Positions 1 through 11,200 of a stretch of DNA of 64,000 nt are shown in pieces. A program made the position numbers and the translations under genes. The notes under the pieces are model-generated. The model was not told where the DNA came from. It searched no databases and saw nothing but the letters and a program-made list of their open reading frames with translations. The stretch's first letter is position 1. Each line of letters starts with the position of its first letter. This DNA is from Elymus sibiricus (lineage: Eukaryota; Streptophyta; Magnoliopsida; Poales; Poaceae): the NCBI GenBank assembly GCA_039707655.1, contig CM077667.1:62835628-62899627 (forward strand). The letters run 5' to 3'.

Positions 1-14
1 ATGGTACAAGGCCT

Positions 15-60
15 AAAAAGTTTAGTCTCATTTACCAAATAGAGCAGGCTTTTCAAACTG
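15..60. repeat. Left arm of a segmental duplication
   Basis: This stretch matches about 46954-46999 closely by eye (shared run around TTTAGTCTCATTTACCAA). The paralogous copy continues within a few tens of bases into sequence that resumes here at 2500. The LINE-like element at 93-2460 is therefore an insertion into one of two duplicated segments. No gene is visible in 1-92. Confidence 0.7.
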
Positions 61-92
61 TATATATAGCTTTTAAAATGAGCGCAGAGAGG

Positions 93-2460
93 AGGGTCTA
101 CATCGGTAAAAATCGCAAAAACTACGCCTGAGAGTAGCGACATGAAGCCAGCTCTCGCGACCGCGCTGGTCGCGGCGTAGGCGGCGTCGGCCGCCGTCCG
201 ATCTCCGTGCTCCGGCTGCCTCCGCGGCTGGCGAGGCCGGATCTGGGTTCCGCGTCGCGCGCTCTCTCCTTCACCTTCGGTCCAGGTCCGCTGCTCGATG
301 GGGCTCTCGCGTCCTCGTCCGCGGCGGACGGGATCTGGGCGCCGCCGCCCGGCCCTTCCCTCCGTGACCTCCGCAGCCGCTGCCTCGGCCGGATCTGCGA
401 GGCTTCCTGTGGCCTCTAGCTCCCTCGCCTGCAGGAGCGCCAGTTCCGAAGTCACCCGTCTCCGCGCGTCTGTTGTGGCACCTCCCGGCGCTACGAGCTC
501 AACCCGGGACGGCAATGCGGAGGTGCAGGTCCAGCAGCCGCAGCCGGCTGCCTTGCTGGGTCTCGACTCCAGCGGAATGCCGCTTCAACGGGCGCCTCAC
601 CCTTCGGATCTGGCGTCGCCAACGCGGTCAACCTCTCCAAGCTGCAGCGACGTCCTCGCCCCCGACGTGGATGAGCGTACCCTGCAACCGCATCTGCCTG
701 CCTCACAAGGACTTGTCTTTGGCAGGTCCCTGCTCCGGTGCTCCAACGACTTGCTGTGGGTTGCGTCTTTGAGCTCTGATGATGATGAAGACGAGGAGTT
801 GGCGCCGCGGACGCCCTTGACCGCTGCCCCTGTCCCTGATTTGAACGCCGTTCGGGTCACCGACGATGCTTGCTTGCTCCCTGCCGGCGACGGGACCGTG
901 GAGGAGCGCTCGGTGCCTCTGGGTCATGGCGGCCATGGCCATGCTCGCCCGACCATGGAGGGTCGTGGTGGCCATGTTAGCCGGCCAACCAATTCTGCAC
1001 AGAGCCTCGCCTTCAAGCAGTGGGCACGGGGAAGATGCTATCGATGCCTTGCGAGAGACCATCTAGTGCGGGACTGTCGTGAGCCCTTCAGGTGCCTTGG
1101 TTGCTTGTGTTCAGGCCATCGGGAGCGGGACTGTCGGCGCCGTCCGGTCATGCCGGATGCGCGCTCATGTGATCTTCGCAACTCGCCTCCTGGGTCACCT
1201 CATGCTCGTTCGTCGACCGGGATTGTGGTGCAGCCACCCATGGGAGGTGATCGTTGTATATCGTTGCGACATCCGAAGGTCCATGCTGTCTTTCGCCACG
1301 TTCAAGAGTCCTACGACACTTGCGATGCCCGTCATGCCGATGTTGTTATGTGTGATGACACCGATAAGGCGACGTCGGATCAGTGGTTGCAGGCTACTTT
1401 TGCAGCTCAATTGGCGTTGTTTCGCTCGCAGATCCAAGACATCGTAGCTGAGGTGATCCAACTTGTGCGTGAGGAGGTTTCATCCATCAGGCTCTGGTCG
1501 GAGCGTGTTGCTGGCTTGGACCCTACTCGGTTCACCTCCGTCGACGTGGGGCTTGATGGCTTATTTGGTCCTTGCTCCCCCATGCACCGCACCTCGTCAC
1601 CATCTTCAATGGTGGCATCAATTACAGCTTGTCGTGCACTTTATGAGGATTGTCGTGCAGCTTATGAGGATAAGGGAGACTTGCCTGTCGTAGTGTACTC
1701 TGAGACGATGCAAAACGTTGCTTTACCTGAGGATGGCACCGAAGTTGGCCTCGTGGAAGATCAGACTGGAGTGAGGATTGAGCAAGCATGTGCCTCGTTG
1801 ACGAAAGTGGTGGAGGTGCCTCCTTCTCTAGAGCATTTGGAGGTGGACTCATCGACAACCTCATGTGCGGGGCATGTCTCGTCTTTGTTGAGTGAGCAAT
1901 TGAAGGTGGCCGAGTCTATAGTGCCGGTGGTTCCCGTGATTGATGATATCGTATCGATGGTTCATGTTGATGATGTTGATGCGGCTGGTGAGTTGGTGCC
2001 TGCTCCTAGGAGCATCTTGGTTGACGACAACTACATCAAGAAATACAATGAGTTTTACGATTTTCTTGACAAATGGGTGGCTGATCAACCTGGGGCCGAC
2101 AAGACAAATGGATGCCTTCTGAAAGAGAAACCAAACAGGGACAAGTCAAAGAAGGAGAAAAACAAAAAGGGTGTTGACATCCGAAAGACGTCCACGATCT
2201 CATGATAGAGGGTGTGCTTTTATCACGTATCATTGCGTGTGTTCTCGGAAGGAGTTCCGATGTGTTCTACATGTGTTGAGGATTGTAGTTGTTGTGTGTT
2301 GGGAGGGCCGTCTATGCGGTGACGGTAATTCGTGCCTTGTGAGTAAAACACTTATGGGTTGTTTGTATCGGTTTTCGCCCGGTTTTTCCTAAATTAACTG
2401 GGCAGTTCTCTTCTTCTTAATTAATATACGAGGCAAATCTTTTGCCTTTGTTTCGGAAAA
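93..2460 (+). mobile_element. LINE-like element with only an ORF1-type gene
   Basis: The 3' end has the usual Triticeae LINE tail: a short 3' UTR, then a run of A at about 2457-2464. The 5' end is set by comparison with the paralogous segment near 46990-47030, which lacks the insert. A decayed target duplication may be 75-92 against 2461-2478 (14 of 18 bases identical). Only one long ORF is present (298-2205, zinc knuckles). There is no endonuclease or reverse transcriptase region, so the element would need those in trans. The exact 5' boundary is uncertain by some tens of bases. Confidence 0.6.
298..2205 (+). CDS. Zinc-knuckle (CCHC x2) ORF1-like protein of a LINE derivative
   Basis: This is a 635-residue open frame. 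Around residues 245-280 there are two adjacent CX2CX4HX4C knuckles (CYRCLARDHLVRDC and CLGCLCSGHRERDC), the nucleic-acid-binding motif of Gag-like and plant LINE ORF1 proteins. The N-terminal 200 residues are Arg/Ala/Pro/Ser rich and of low complexity. The middle is acidic. The C-terminus is Lys rich and may be a second RNA- or DNA-binding surface. I see no DUF4283 domain, endonuclease or RT. The frame stops 250 bp before the poly(A), so it fills almost the whole element. The likely role is binding element RNA. The start is the first ATG of the long frame and sits in GC-rich leader sequence, so a later start is possible. It could instead be a degenerate ORF1 whose ORF2 was deleted. Confidence 0.6.
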   Translation: MGLSRPRPRRTGSGRRRPALPSVTSAAAASAGSARLPVASSSLACRSASSEVTRLRASVVAPPGATSSTRDGNAEVQVQQPQPAALLGLDSSGMPLQRAPHPSDLASPTRSTSPSCSDVLAPDVDERTLQPHLPASQGLVFGRSLLRCSNDLLWVASLSSDDDEDEELAPRTPLTAAPVPDLNAVRVTDDACLLPAGDGTVEERSVPLGHGGHGHARPTMEGRGGHVSRPTNSAQSLAFKQWARGRCYRCLARDHLVRDCREPFRCLGCLCSGHRERDCRRRPVMPDARSCDLRNSPPGSPHARSSTGIVVQPPMGGDRCISLRHPKVHAVFRHVQESYDTCDARHADVVMCDDTDKATSDQWLQATFAAQLALFRSQIQDIVAEVIQLVREEVSSIRLWSERVAGLDPTRFTSVDVGLDGLFGPCSPMHRTSSPSSMVASITACRALYEDCRAAYEDKGDLPVVVYSETMQNVALPEDGTEVGLVEDQTGVRIEQACASLTKVVEVPPSLEHLEVDSSTTSCAGHVSSLLSEQLKVAESIVPVVPVIDDIVSMVHVDDVDAAGELVPAPRSILVDDNYIKKYNEFYDFLDKWVADQPGADKTNGCLLKEKPNRDKSKKEKNKKGVDIRKTSTIS

Positions 2461-2499
2461 AAAATAAGCGGAGAACGGCAGAAGGTTGGCTTCGCTGTT

Positions 2500-2652
2500 G
2501 GTCAGTTGTCACTTGGAAGGTTATTTTAAGTTAAGTTAGTACTGCGTTCATGTCAGATGAAACCGTCAGGGTGTAATCCAAATTTAAATGCATCGCTAAT
2601 TCTAGTTTCGAAACAAAGAAGGAAAATATCAGGTGTATAGGTGCAAGTTTTT
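2500..2652. repeat. Right arm of segmental duplication (paralogue at 47026-47173)
   Basis: About 150 bp align with 47026-47173 with scattered substitutions and small gaps (shared run GTCAGTTGTCACTTGGAAGG). In the other copy this lies 3' of the DUF1618 gene at 47246-48580, so a DUF1618 unit was probably duplicated and later broken up by transposons. Confidence 0.7.
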
Positions 2653-2745
2653 ACCCTGCATGTAAGCTGAATTACTTCCAAACAAGAAGGCAATGAAATC
2701 TGGATTAACTATGAATGCCTCTTTATACCTGTTATTACTATACAG

Positions 2746-2853
2746 GAACGACCACCGGGCGGGTTCTTCTGTTGATTGAGGCGTTTCCCTATGATCTGGT
2801 CACCGTGGATGGCTGTCAATACTGTTCTCCCTTTCTCAGAGCATAGGACTTGT
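2746..2853. repeat. Second duplicated segment (paralogue at 42764-42873)
   Basis: About 105 bp align with 42764-42873, including a long shared run through TTCTCCCTTTCTCAGAGCAT. That paralogue lies between two DUF1618 copies. The order of the two matched segments supports repeated local duplication. I see no gene in 2461-3142. Confidence 0.65.
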
Positions 2854-3142
2854 TCCTCTCTTTCCTGGATGCAGGGAAGCGTAGTCTGATGTGTCATGCT
2901 GTCTCCTGTTGGGCTGGGCTTTGTCATCGATATCTTGGAGCTTTTCGTTGCCAAGTTGCTGAATTCATTGCCAAAGTCTTCGAAAGAAACATTATCAGTC
3001 GCAACTCATAAGCGACAACGAGTAGCAAATCCGTGTTCAAGCAATCTATGGTATTGTTGGTGAGCCATGTGTTTGTAACGCCACACACCACACATAGAGT
3101 GCTCACTTCGCCTACAATTGCTGCACTAAACTGAGAGTTCAT

Positions 3143-3275
3143 CACTAGTAGAAAAAGGCTCATTTGTCCCGGTTCCAGAGGCCCATTTGTCCCGGTTTGC
3201 TTACGAACCGGGACCAAAGGCCCTTCACGTGGCCGCTGCGGGGAGCCCAGGCAGGAGAACCTTTAGTCCCGGTTG
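3143..3275 (+). repeat. CACTA-1 left terminus and subterminal repeats
   Basis: The TIR CACTAGTAGAAAAAGG is followed by several copies of GTCCCGGTT and its inverse AACCGGGAC within about 130 bp. Such arrays are the expected transposase-binding region. A poly(G) run of about 14 follows at 3332-3345. 3276-3659 is otherwise non-coding 3' flank of the TNP1 gene. Confidence 0.8.
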
Positions 3276-6200
3276 GTAAGGCATCTACGCGTCAGCATCT
3301 GGCAGGAGCTGGGGTTTTTGTTTTTTTTTAAGGGGGGGGGGGGGGTTAGGGGGTTTTGTAGGGTTAATTTAGGGGTTTCATATTGTGTTAGCTAGCTAAT
3401 AGAGAGAAGTGTCCTCTCTTTCTCCGTGCTTGGTCGACGCTAGCTACTATAGAGAGAACTCGACACGCTAGCTAGTAAGCAAATGAAGGAACCATTAAGT
3501 ATATAAGATCGTCATGAACATATACAGAGAGAAGTGATCGACCTCTCTTTCTCCGAGAGATTGGTCGAACAACAAGTTTTCGTATATCTATCCGACGCTA
3601 CTACATATATACAATATAACATCTTTTACAATCCCTAACATCATGTACCTAAGATCCAATCACAAATTCGAATGGTATTCTCCGTCTTTAGGTATGACGT
3701 GGTCAAGAAAGAATCCCGCCAATTCCTCTTGAATTGCTCGTATGCGATCATGTGGTAGGAGTTCATCCCGCATCTGCCAGATCTAATTTAAAGAAGGGGG
3801 TCAATACATGCATATATATGAATAAAACTCAACACAATTGATGGTAATATATAAAATAAAATTGTGAATATTATTTACGTACTTCAAATTGTTTGTCAAA
3901 GAAGCCCCGCTCAGAGGTCGATTGGCGAATGAACTCGCATACATAGTATGCACATAAAGAAGTCCCTTCTTTTTGGTACAAGCACTTTACGAGAATAGAG
4001 TTCAATCAAACTGATAAGCAAGCATGGTAATGATATATTGATGAAAATTTGAATCAATTAAAGATGTGCGGAACTAGCTAGTACTACTTACTTTGGGGTG
4101 CGTAAATCGTAACTCTTTGTTTAGACCGGGAACCTTTTGGGTGAACTTCTTCCAAACCCTGCCAGGCAAAGAAAATGATTACTTGATATCAGGAAATTAA
4201 CGAAAGTTGCATGCCGATATGGTCCCGGTATTGACTGAACTTACTTCTTGAGCGTTGCAGTCATGTCCGCATAATCCTCGGGATCTTTACGTCTCGAGTC
4301 TAAGACAGTTACTAATGCCCCGTCAAGCTTAATGGATAGCAGAATAAAGTGAAAACTGCGCACGCATATATAACTCATCAATTACATTACTTAACCTCGA
4401 GTAAGCGAAACCGAGTATACAGAGAAGACAACAACACTCACTTGAAGTTGTAAGGAAAGAGTATTTCCCTTTTGTTTTGATGTATAAGGAACGACTTTAG
4501 CAAGTTCTCCTCGGTCTCTTTGATTGAGTTTCGTACCGTCCATTCATTTACGGCATCTGTGCTAATGAACCCAACATCGAAGATTCCTAGTTTTTTGCAT
4601 TCGACGATCTTCAATCTGCATAATATAGTGAGGATAATTATATATACATGCAATGAACGAGCTGAGCTAGAGACTTAACTATAGAAGTAATACTTACAGA
4701 CAGTAGGCAGTCATGAGTTGTTTGTCGAGGGCTAGTTGATTGTATAACTAAAATAACTCCACAAATTCAACAGGCGTCACGGTAAGTCCAATGAATTCGT
4801 GCTTTGGTAGTACCGCCATATACATAGTGTCTCTCCCAGACTCCCTGCAGGTTTTCATGTACCACTCATGCAATTTGTACATCATCGTTGTTAGAGGAGG
4901 ATGATCAGGTTTGACGAGAGGCTTCCCGTGCATGTATTCATATTTTTCTTTTGTTACCTCAGCCGTTTGAAAAATTACATCATCCCCCAAGTAATCACCA
5001 GGATTGGTACCGGGCACCATCCCCGGATGATTTGCGACGATATCGCTAGACACCTTGAGCGGGGGGCACGATTGCTTCTCCTGTTCGCCGAGCTGGGGAA
5101 TTGTTTTCCCACTTCTTCGTTCTGCTAACCTTGCATCACTAGAAGTACTTCCCGACCGCCGCGCTTCTTCATATGTCTTTTTAATAATCCGGACATAGTT
5201 GGAATCCGGCGGAGGCGGTGGTGGTCGCTTCAGGGCATCGATAGTGCGCTTCGCTTTCACCGGATCTAGCTTCTCCTTTGGAGGTGGAGTTTTCTTTGCA
5301 AAATGGGCCCTCAATTGCTCCTGACATATCTCCTCGTTTTCAGACAAGGTCCTCTCATATGGTAACTTTTCCAGAGGCTTGAGAGATGGACCGTCTCTGT
5401 ATTCCCTCCCGCCTCTGCTTGTACTGCTAGCCGCCGGAGCGGCGGCGTCTCTCTTCCGTCGTTGCTTACGAGGCGGAGTGCTCCGACGCGCCGGAGGAGC
5501 CGGAGCGGCGGCGTCTGTCTTCCGCCGTTGCCGACGAGGCTGAGGAGGAGGCGTACTGCTCTGACGTGCCGGAGTAGGCGAAGGAGGAGGCGGAGTGCCC
5601 TCACGCGTCGGAGGAGCCGGAGAAGGAGGCGGGGTCCCCTGATCACTCGCCGGAGGAGGAGGAGGAGGCGGAGTGCCCTGACTCGCCGGAGGAGGAGGAG
5701 GAGGCGGAGGCGTCCAGTTTGGAAGCTTGATGTACTCCTTCTGCCATAGACATGTACTCCTCAGGGCACGACCCAGCCGATTCTCCCCTTCACCTGTAGA
5801 GTGGTCAAGCTCGAGCTCCGCAAATCCCTCCACTACTTCATCCACCATCACAACAGCATAGCCATGTGGAATCGGACGGCAGTGAAAAGTTCCGTTGGGT
5901 TGAGGAGGTGCAACAGAGCCAACAGCCGCCAATAAAGTGAGGTTCCGGCATTTCGTCATAAGCTCGCAATGTTGAGCCTCCATGATAGTATCCACGGGGT
6001 AGCTAGGAGACGTTAAGTCAGGCTGAACGGGCTCTGTGGAAGCGACGCTGCTTCTCCGCTGAGATGGCGGGGTAGCTTCTGGGGTAGCTTCGTGCCGCTG
6101 AGATGGTTGGCCGGCAGCTCGCTGGCTCTCAGCTTCCTCTAGCTTTTGTAGTCTTGCATTGAGCTTCTGAATTTCGCTCAGCTCCGCTTTCCTCTTTCTC

Positions 6201-6440
6201 TCCCGGCTTCTGTAACCGCCTGCGTCGGAAAACCCAACATTCCACGGAACGGAGCCTGGTGTGCCTCGTGTTCGTCCAGGGTGCTCAGCATTCCCTAGGG
6301 CCTCAGTCAGCTCGTCCTTCTCTCTGTCGGGAATGAACGTCCCTTCCTGCGCTGCGGTGATATACTCCTGAAGCTTGTTCATGGGTATTGCAAGTTGCTC
6401 GTTCGTCCAGCGGCACTTCCCTGTTTCAGGGTCCAAAGTT

Positions 6441-8244
6441 TGTTGGGGAACGTTGCATGGGAAACAAAAATTTTCCTACGCACACACAAGATCTATCCAT
6501 GGTGATGAGCATCTACGAGAGGGAGAGTGGATCTACATACCCTTGTAGATCGCTAAGCGGAAGCATTAAGAAACGCGGTTGATGTAGTCGAACGTCTCCG
6601 CGATCCAAATCGCAAGTCGTCCCTCGATCCAAGCACGATCCAGCGCCGAACGGACGGCACCTCCGCGTTCAACACACGTACGGCTTGATGACGATCTCCG
6701 CCTTCTTGATCCAGCAAGAGGGAGCGGAAAAGAAGAAGAGTTCCAGCAGCACGACGGCGTGGTGGTGTTGATGAAGAACTATTTCAGCAGGGCTTCGCCT
6801 AAGCACTACTGAAATTATGACGTAGGAGGAACTAGAGGTTGCCGGCACACGGCTTGGGGCAATCTAATGTCTCCCGTGTGCTAGCCCTGCCCCTCTATTT
6901 ATATGTTGAGCCTTGGGGTCTAAACTTGGAGTAAAAGCCTCCTCCAGGTCGGTTTTGCCCGCACAAGGTCGGTTTGGCCCGCAGGGAAAGAGTCCAACTC
7001 GGATCCCTGCAGTATCGCGCACAAGCGGTAGTACCGCTTACGATAAGCGGTAGTACCGCTTGACCAGCTTAAGCGGTAGTACCGCTGACGATAAGCGGTA
7101 GTACCGCTTGACCAGTTTAAGCGGTAGTACCGCTGATACAGTAGCGGTAGTACTGCCTTACCATCTTAAGGCAGTAGCAAAACTTCCTTTTGCACTTTCC
7201 AATACCTCGTGGGTTTTATCCCTTTGGCCCATATAAAGTGTTGCTGCACCCGAACACTTCGGTAAACATCCGGAACCCCTTTCCGGTGAATTCCGAAACC
7301 CTTCCGGTAACCAAAAACACTATTATCACATATATCAATTTTTACCTCCGGACTATTCCGGAGATCCTTGTCATGTCCGGGATCTTATCCGGGACTCCGA
7401 ACAACTTTCGGTCACCAACAAAATAACTCAACTATACTAATCGTCACCAAACGTTAAGTGTGTAGACCCTGCGGGTTCGAGAACTATGTAGACATGACCG
7501 AGACACCTCTACGGTCAATAACCAATAGCGGGACCTGGATGCCCATATTGGCTCCTACATATTCTACGAAGATCTTTATCGTTTGAACCTCTATGTCAAG
7601 GATTCAGTTAATCCCGTATGTTGTTCCTTTTGTTCTTCGGTATGTTACTTGCCCGAGATTCGATCATCGGTATCTCTATACCTAGTTCAATCTCGTTACC
7701 GGCAAGTCTCTTTACTCGTTCTGTAATACAAGATCTCGTGGCTAACACTTTAGTCACATTGCTTGCAAGGCTCATTGTGATGTTGTATTACCGAGTGGGC
7801 CCTGAGATACCTGTAGAGCACCTTTATAGTCACCCAGTTACGTTGCGACGTTTGATACACACAAGGTATTCCTCTGGTGTTAGTGAGTTGCATGATCTCA
7901 TGGTCATAGGAACAAATACTTGACATGCAGAAAACAATAGCAATAAACTGATACGATCATATGCTACGTTTGTAGTTTGGGTCTTGTCCATCACATCATT
8001 CTCCTAATGATGTGATCCCGTTATCAAATGACATCTCATGTCAATGGCTAGGAAACCTTAACCATCTTTGATCAACGAGCTAGTCAACTAGAGGCTTACT
8101 AGGGACACAGTGTTGTCTATGTACCCACACATGTATTTGAGTTTCCAATCAATACAATTATAGCATGGATAATAAACGATTATCATGAACAAGGAAATAT
8201 AATAATAACTAATTTATTATTGCCTCTAGGGCATATTTCCAACA
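6441..8244 (-). repeat. Angela 3' LTR (70-bp deletion)
   Basis: It is 1804 bp, TG...CA bounded. It is 70 bp shorter than the other LTR: one copy of GAGATACCT (7804-7812) stands where the 5' LTR has two copies 70 bp apart. At 7028-7160 there is a cluster of five to six near-palindromes, AGCGGTAGTACCGCT, also present in the other LTR; these may be regulatory or simple repeats. Confidence 0.95.
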
Positions 8245-8256
8245 GTCTCCCACTTG
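8245..8256 (-). other. Polypurine tract of the Angela element
   Basis: On the minus strand the bases just before the 3' LTR read CAAGTGGGAGAC. This purine-rich site is where plus-strand DNA synthesis starts in copia elements. Confidence 0.8.
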
Positions 8257-8294
8257 CACTAGAGTCAATAATCTAGTTCACATCACTATGTGAT

Positions 8295-11200
8295 TTACAT
8301 TGTAATGAATCGAACACCCATGCAGTTCTGGTGTTGTTCATGTTTAGCCCTTGGAAGAGGTTTAGTCATCGGATCTGCAACATTCAGATCCGTGTGTACT
8401 TCGCAAATATTTATGTCGTCCTCCTTGATGTAATCACGGATGGAATTGAAGCGTCGCTTTATGTGTCTGGTCCTCTTGTGAAATCTTGGTTCCTTGGCTA
8501 GAGCAATGGCACCAGTGTTATCACAAAACAGAGTCATTGGGTTAAGCGCACTAGGCACTACTCCAAGATCTGTCATGAACTCCTTCATCCAGACACCTTC
8601 CTTCGCTGCCTCCGAGGCTGCGATGTACTCCGCTTCGCATGTAGAATCAGCTACCACGCTTTGCTTGGAACTGCACCAGCTAACCGCACCCCCATTAAGA
8701 ATAAATACGTATCCGGTTTGAGACTTAGAGTCATCCGGATCAGTGTCAAAGCTTGCATCGACGTAACCCTTTACGACGAGCTCTTGATCACCTCCATAAA
8801 CGAGAAACATGTCCTTAGTCCTTTTCAGGTACTTCAGGATATTCTTGACCGCCGTCCAGTGTTCCATTCCTGGATCACTTTGAAACCTTCCGACCATACT
8901 TATGGCAAGGCTGACATCGGGTCTTGTGCACAGCATTGCATACATGATAGAGCCTATGGCCGAAGCATAGGGGATGACACTCATCTTTTCTCTATCTTCT
9001 GCAGTCACTGGGCATTGAGTCTTACTCAACTTCACACCTTGCAATACAGGCAAGAACCCTTTCTTGGACTGATCCATTTTGAACTTCTTCAAAACTTTGT
9101 CAAGGTATGTGCTTTGTGAAAGTCCTATCAAACGTCTCGATCTATCTCTATAGATCTTGATGCCTAATATGAAAGCAGCTTCTCCTAGGTCCTTCATTGA
9201 AAAACTCTTGTTCAAATATTCCTTTATGCTTTCCAGCATTTCTATATTGTTTCCAATCAGTAATATGTCATCCACATATAATATTAGAAACGCTATAGAG
9301 CTCCCACTCACTTTCTTGTAAATACAAGCTTCTCCGTAAACTTGTATAAACTCGAACGCTTTGATCACCTCATCAAAACGAAGATTCCAACTCCGAGATG
9401 CTTGCACCAGTCCATAAATGGATCGCTGGAGTTTGCAAACTTTGTCAGCATTCTCTGGATCGACAAAACCTTCTGGTTGCATCATATACAACTCTTCCTT
9501 AAGGTAACCGTTAAGGAACGCTGTTTTGACATCCATCTGCCAAATTTCATAATCGAAAAAGGCAGCTATTGCTAACATGATTCTGACGGACTTAAGCATC
9601 GCTACGGGTGAGAAGGTCTCATCGTAGTCAACTCCTTGAACTTGTGAAAAACCCTTTGCCACAAGTCGAGCTTTATAGACGGTGACATTACCGTCCGCGT
9701 CCGTCTTCCTCTGAAAGATCCATTTGTTCTGAATGGCCTTACGCCCTTCAGGTAATACTTCCAAAGTCCATACTTTGTTTTCATACATGGATCCCATCTC
9801 GGATTTCATGGCCTCTAACCACTTCTCGGAATCCGGGCCCATCATCGCTTCTCCATAGCTCGTAGGTTCATCGTTGTCTAACAACATGACCTCTAAGACA
9901 GGGTTGGCGTACCACTCGGGAGCAGTACGCGTCCTTGTCGACCTACGAGGTTCGATAGCAACTTGATCCAAAGCTTCATGATCATCATCATTAACTTCCT
10001 CTTCAGCTAATGTAGGCTCCACAGAAACATCTTTCTGCGCTGCGCTACTCTCAGGTTGAAGTAAAGGTTCAACAACCTCATCAAGTTCTATCTTCCTCCC
10101 ACTCAATTCTTTCGAGAGAAACTCTTTCTCAAGAAATGTTCCGTTTTTAGCGACAAACACTTTGCCTTCGGATCTGAGGTAGAAGGTATACCCAACTGTC
10201 TCTTTTGGGTATCCTATGAAGACGCATTTCTCCGCTTTGGGTTCCAGCTTTTCAGGCTGAAGCTTTTTGACATAAGCATCACATCCCCAAACTTTAAGAA
10301 ATGACAGCTTTGGCTTCTTGCCAAACCAAAGTTCATATGGCGTCGTCTCAACGGATTTCGATGGTGCCCTATTTAAAGTGAATGCAGCTGTCTCTAATGC
10401 ATAACCCCAAAACGATAGTGGCAAATCGGCAAGAGACATCATAGATCGCACCATATCCAATAAGGTTCGATTACGACGTTCGGACACACCATTACGCTGT
10501 GGTGTTCCAGGCGGTGTCAATTGTGAAACAATTCCACACTGTCTTAAGTGACTGCCAAACTCATAACTCAGATATTCTCCTCCTCGATCAGATCGTAGGA
10601 ATTTAATCTTCTTGTTACGATGATTCTCAACTTCACTCTGAAATTGTTTGAACTTTTCAAATGTTTCAGACTTGTGTTTCATTAAGTAAATATACCCATA
10701 TCTACTTAAGTCATCAATGAAGGTGAGAAAGTAACGATAACCACCGCGCGCCTCAATACCCATCGGACCGCACACATCAGTATGTATGATTTCCAACAAG
10801 TCACTTGCCCGTTCCATTGTTCCAGAGAACGGTGTTTTAGTCATCTTGCCCATGAGGCATGGCTCACATGTGTCAAGTGATTCAAAATCAAGTGACTCCA
10901 AAAGTCCATCAGCATGGAGCTTCCTCATGCGTTTTACGCCAATATGACCTAAACGGCAGTGCCACAAGAAAGTGGTATTATCATTATCAATTCTACATCT
11001 TTTGGCATCAATGTTATGAACATGTGTATCATTACTATCGAGATTCAATAAGAATAAACCCCTCACATTGGGTGCATGACCATAAAAGATATTACTCATA
11101 TAAATAGAACAACCATTATTCTCTGATTTAAATGAGTAACCGTCTCGCAATAAACAAAATCCAGATATAATGTTCATGCTTAACGCAGGCACCAAATAAC

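Noticed and set aside
5311..5749. Arg-rich frames on both strands
   Set aside because: Shadows of the Pro-rich linker of the TNP1 protein.
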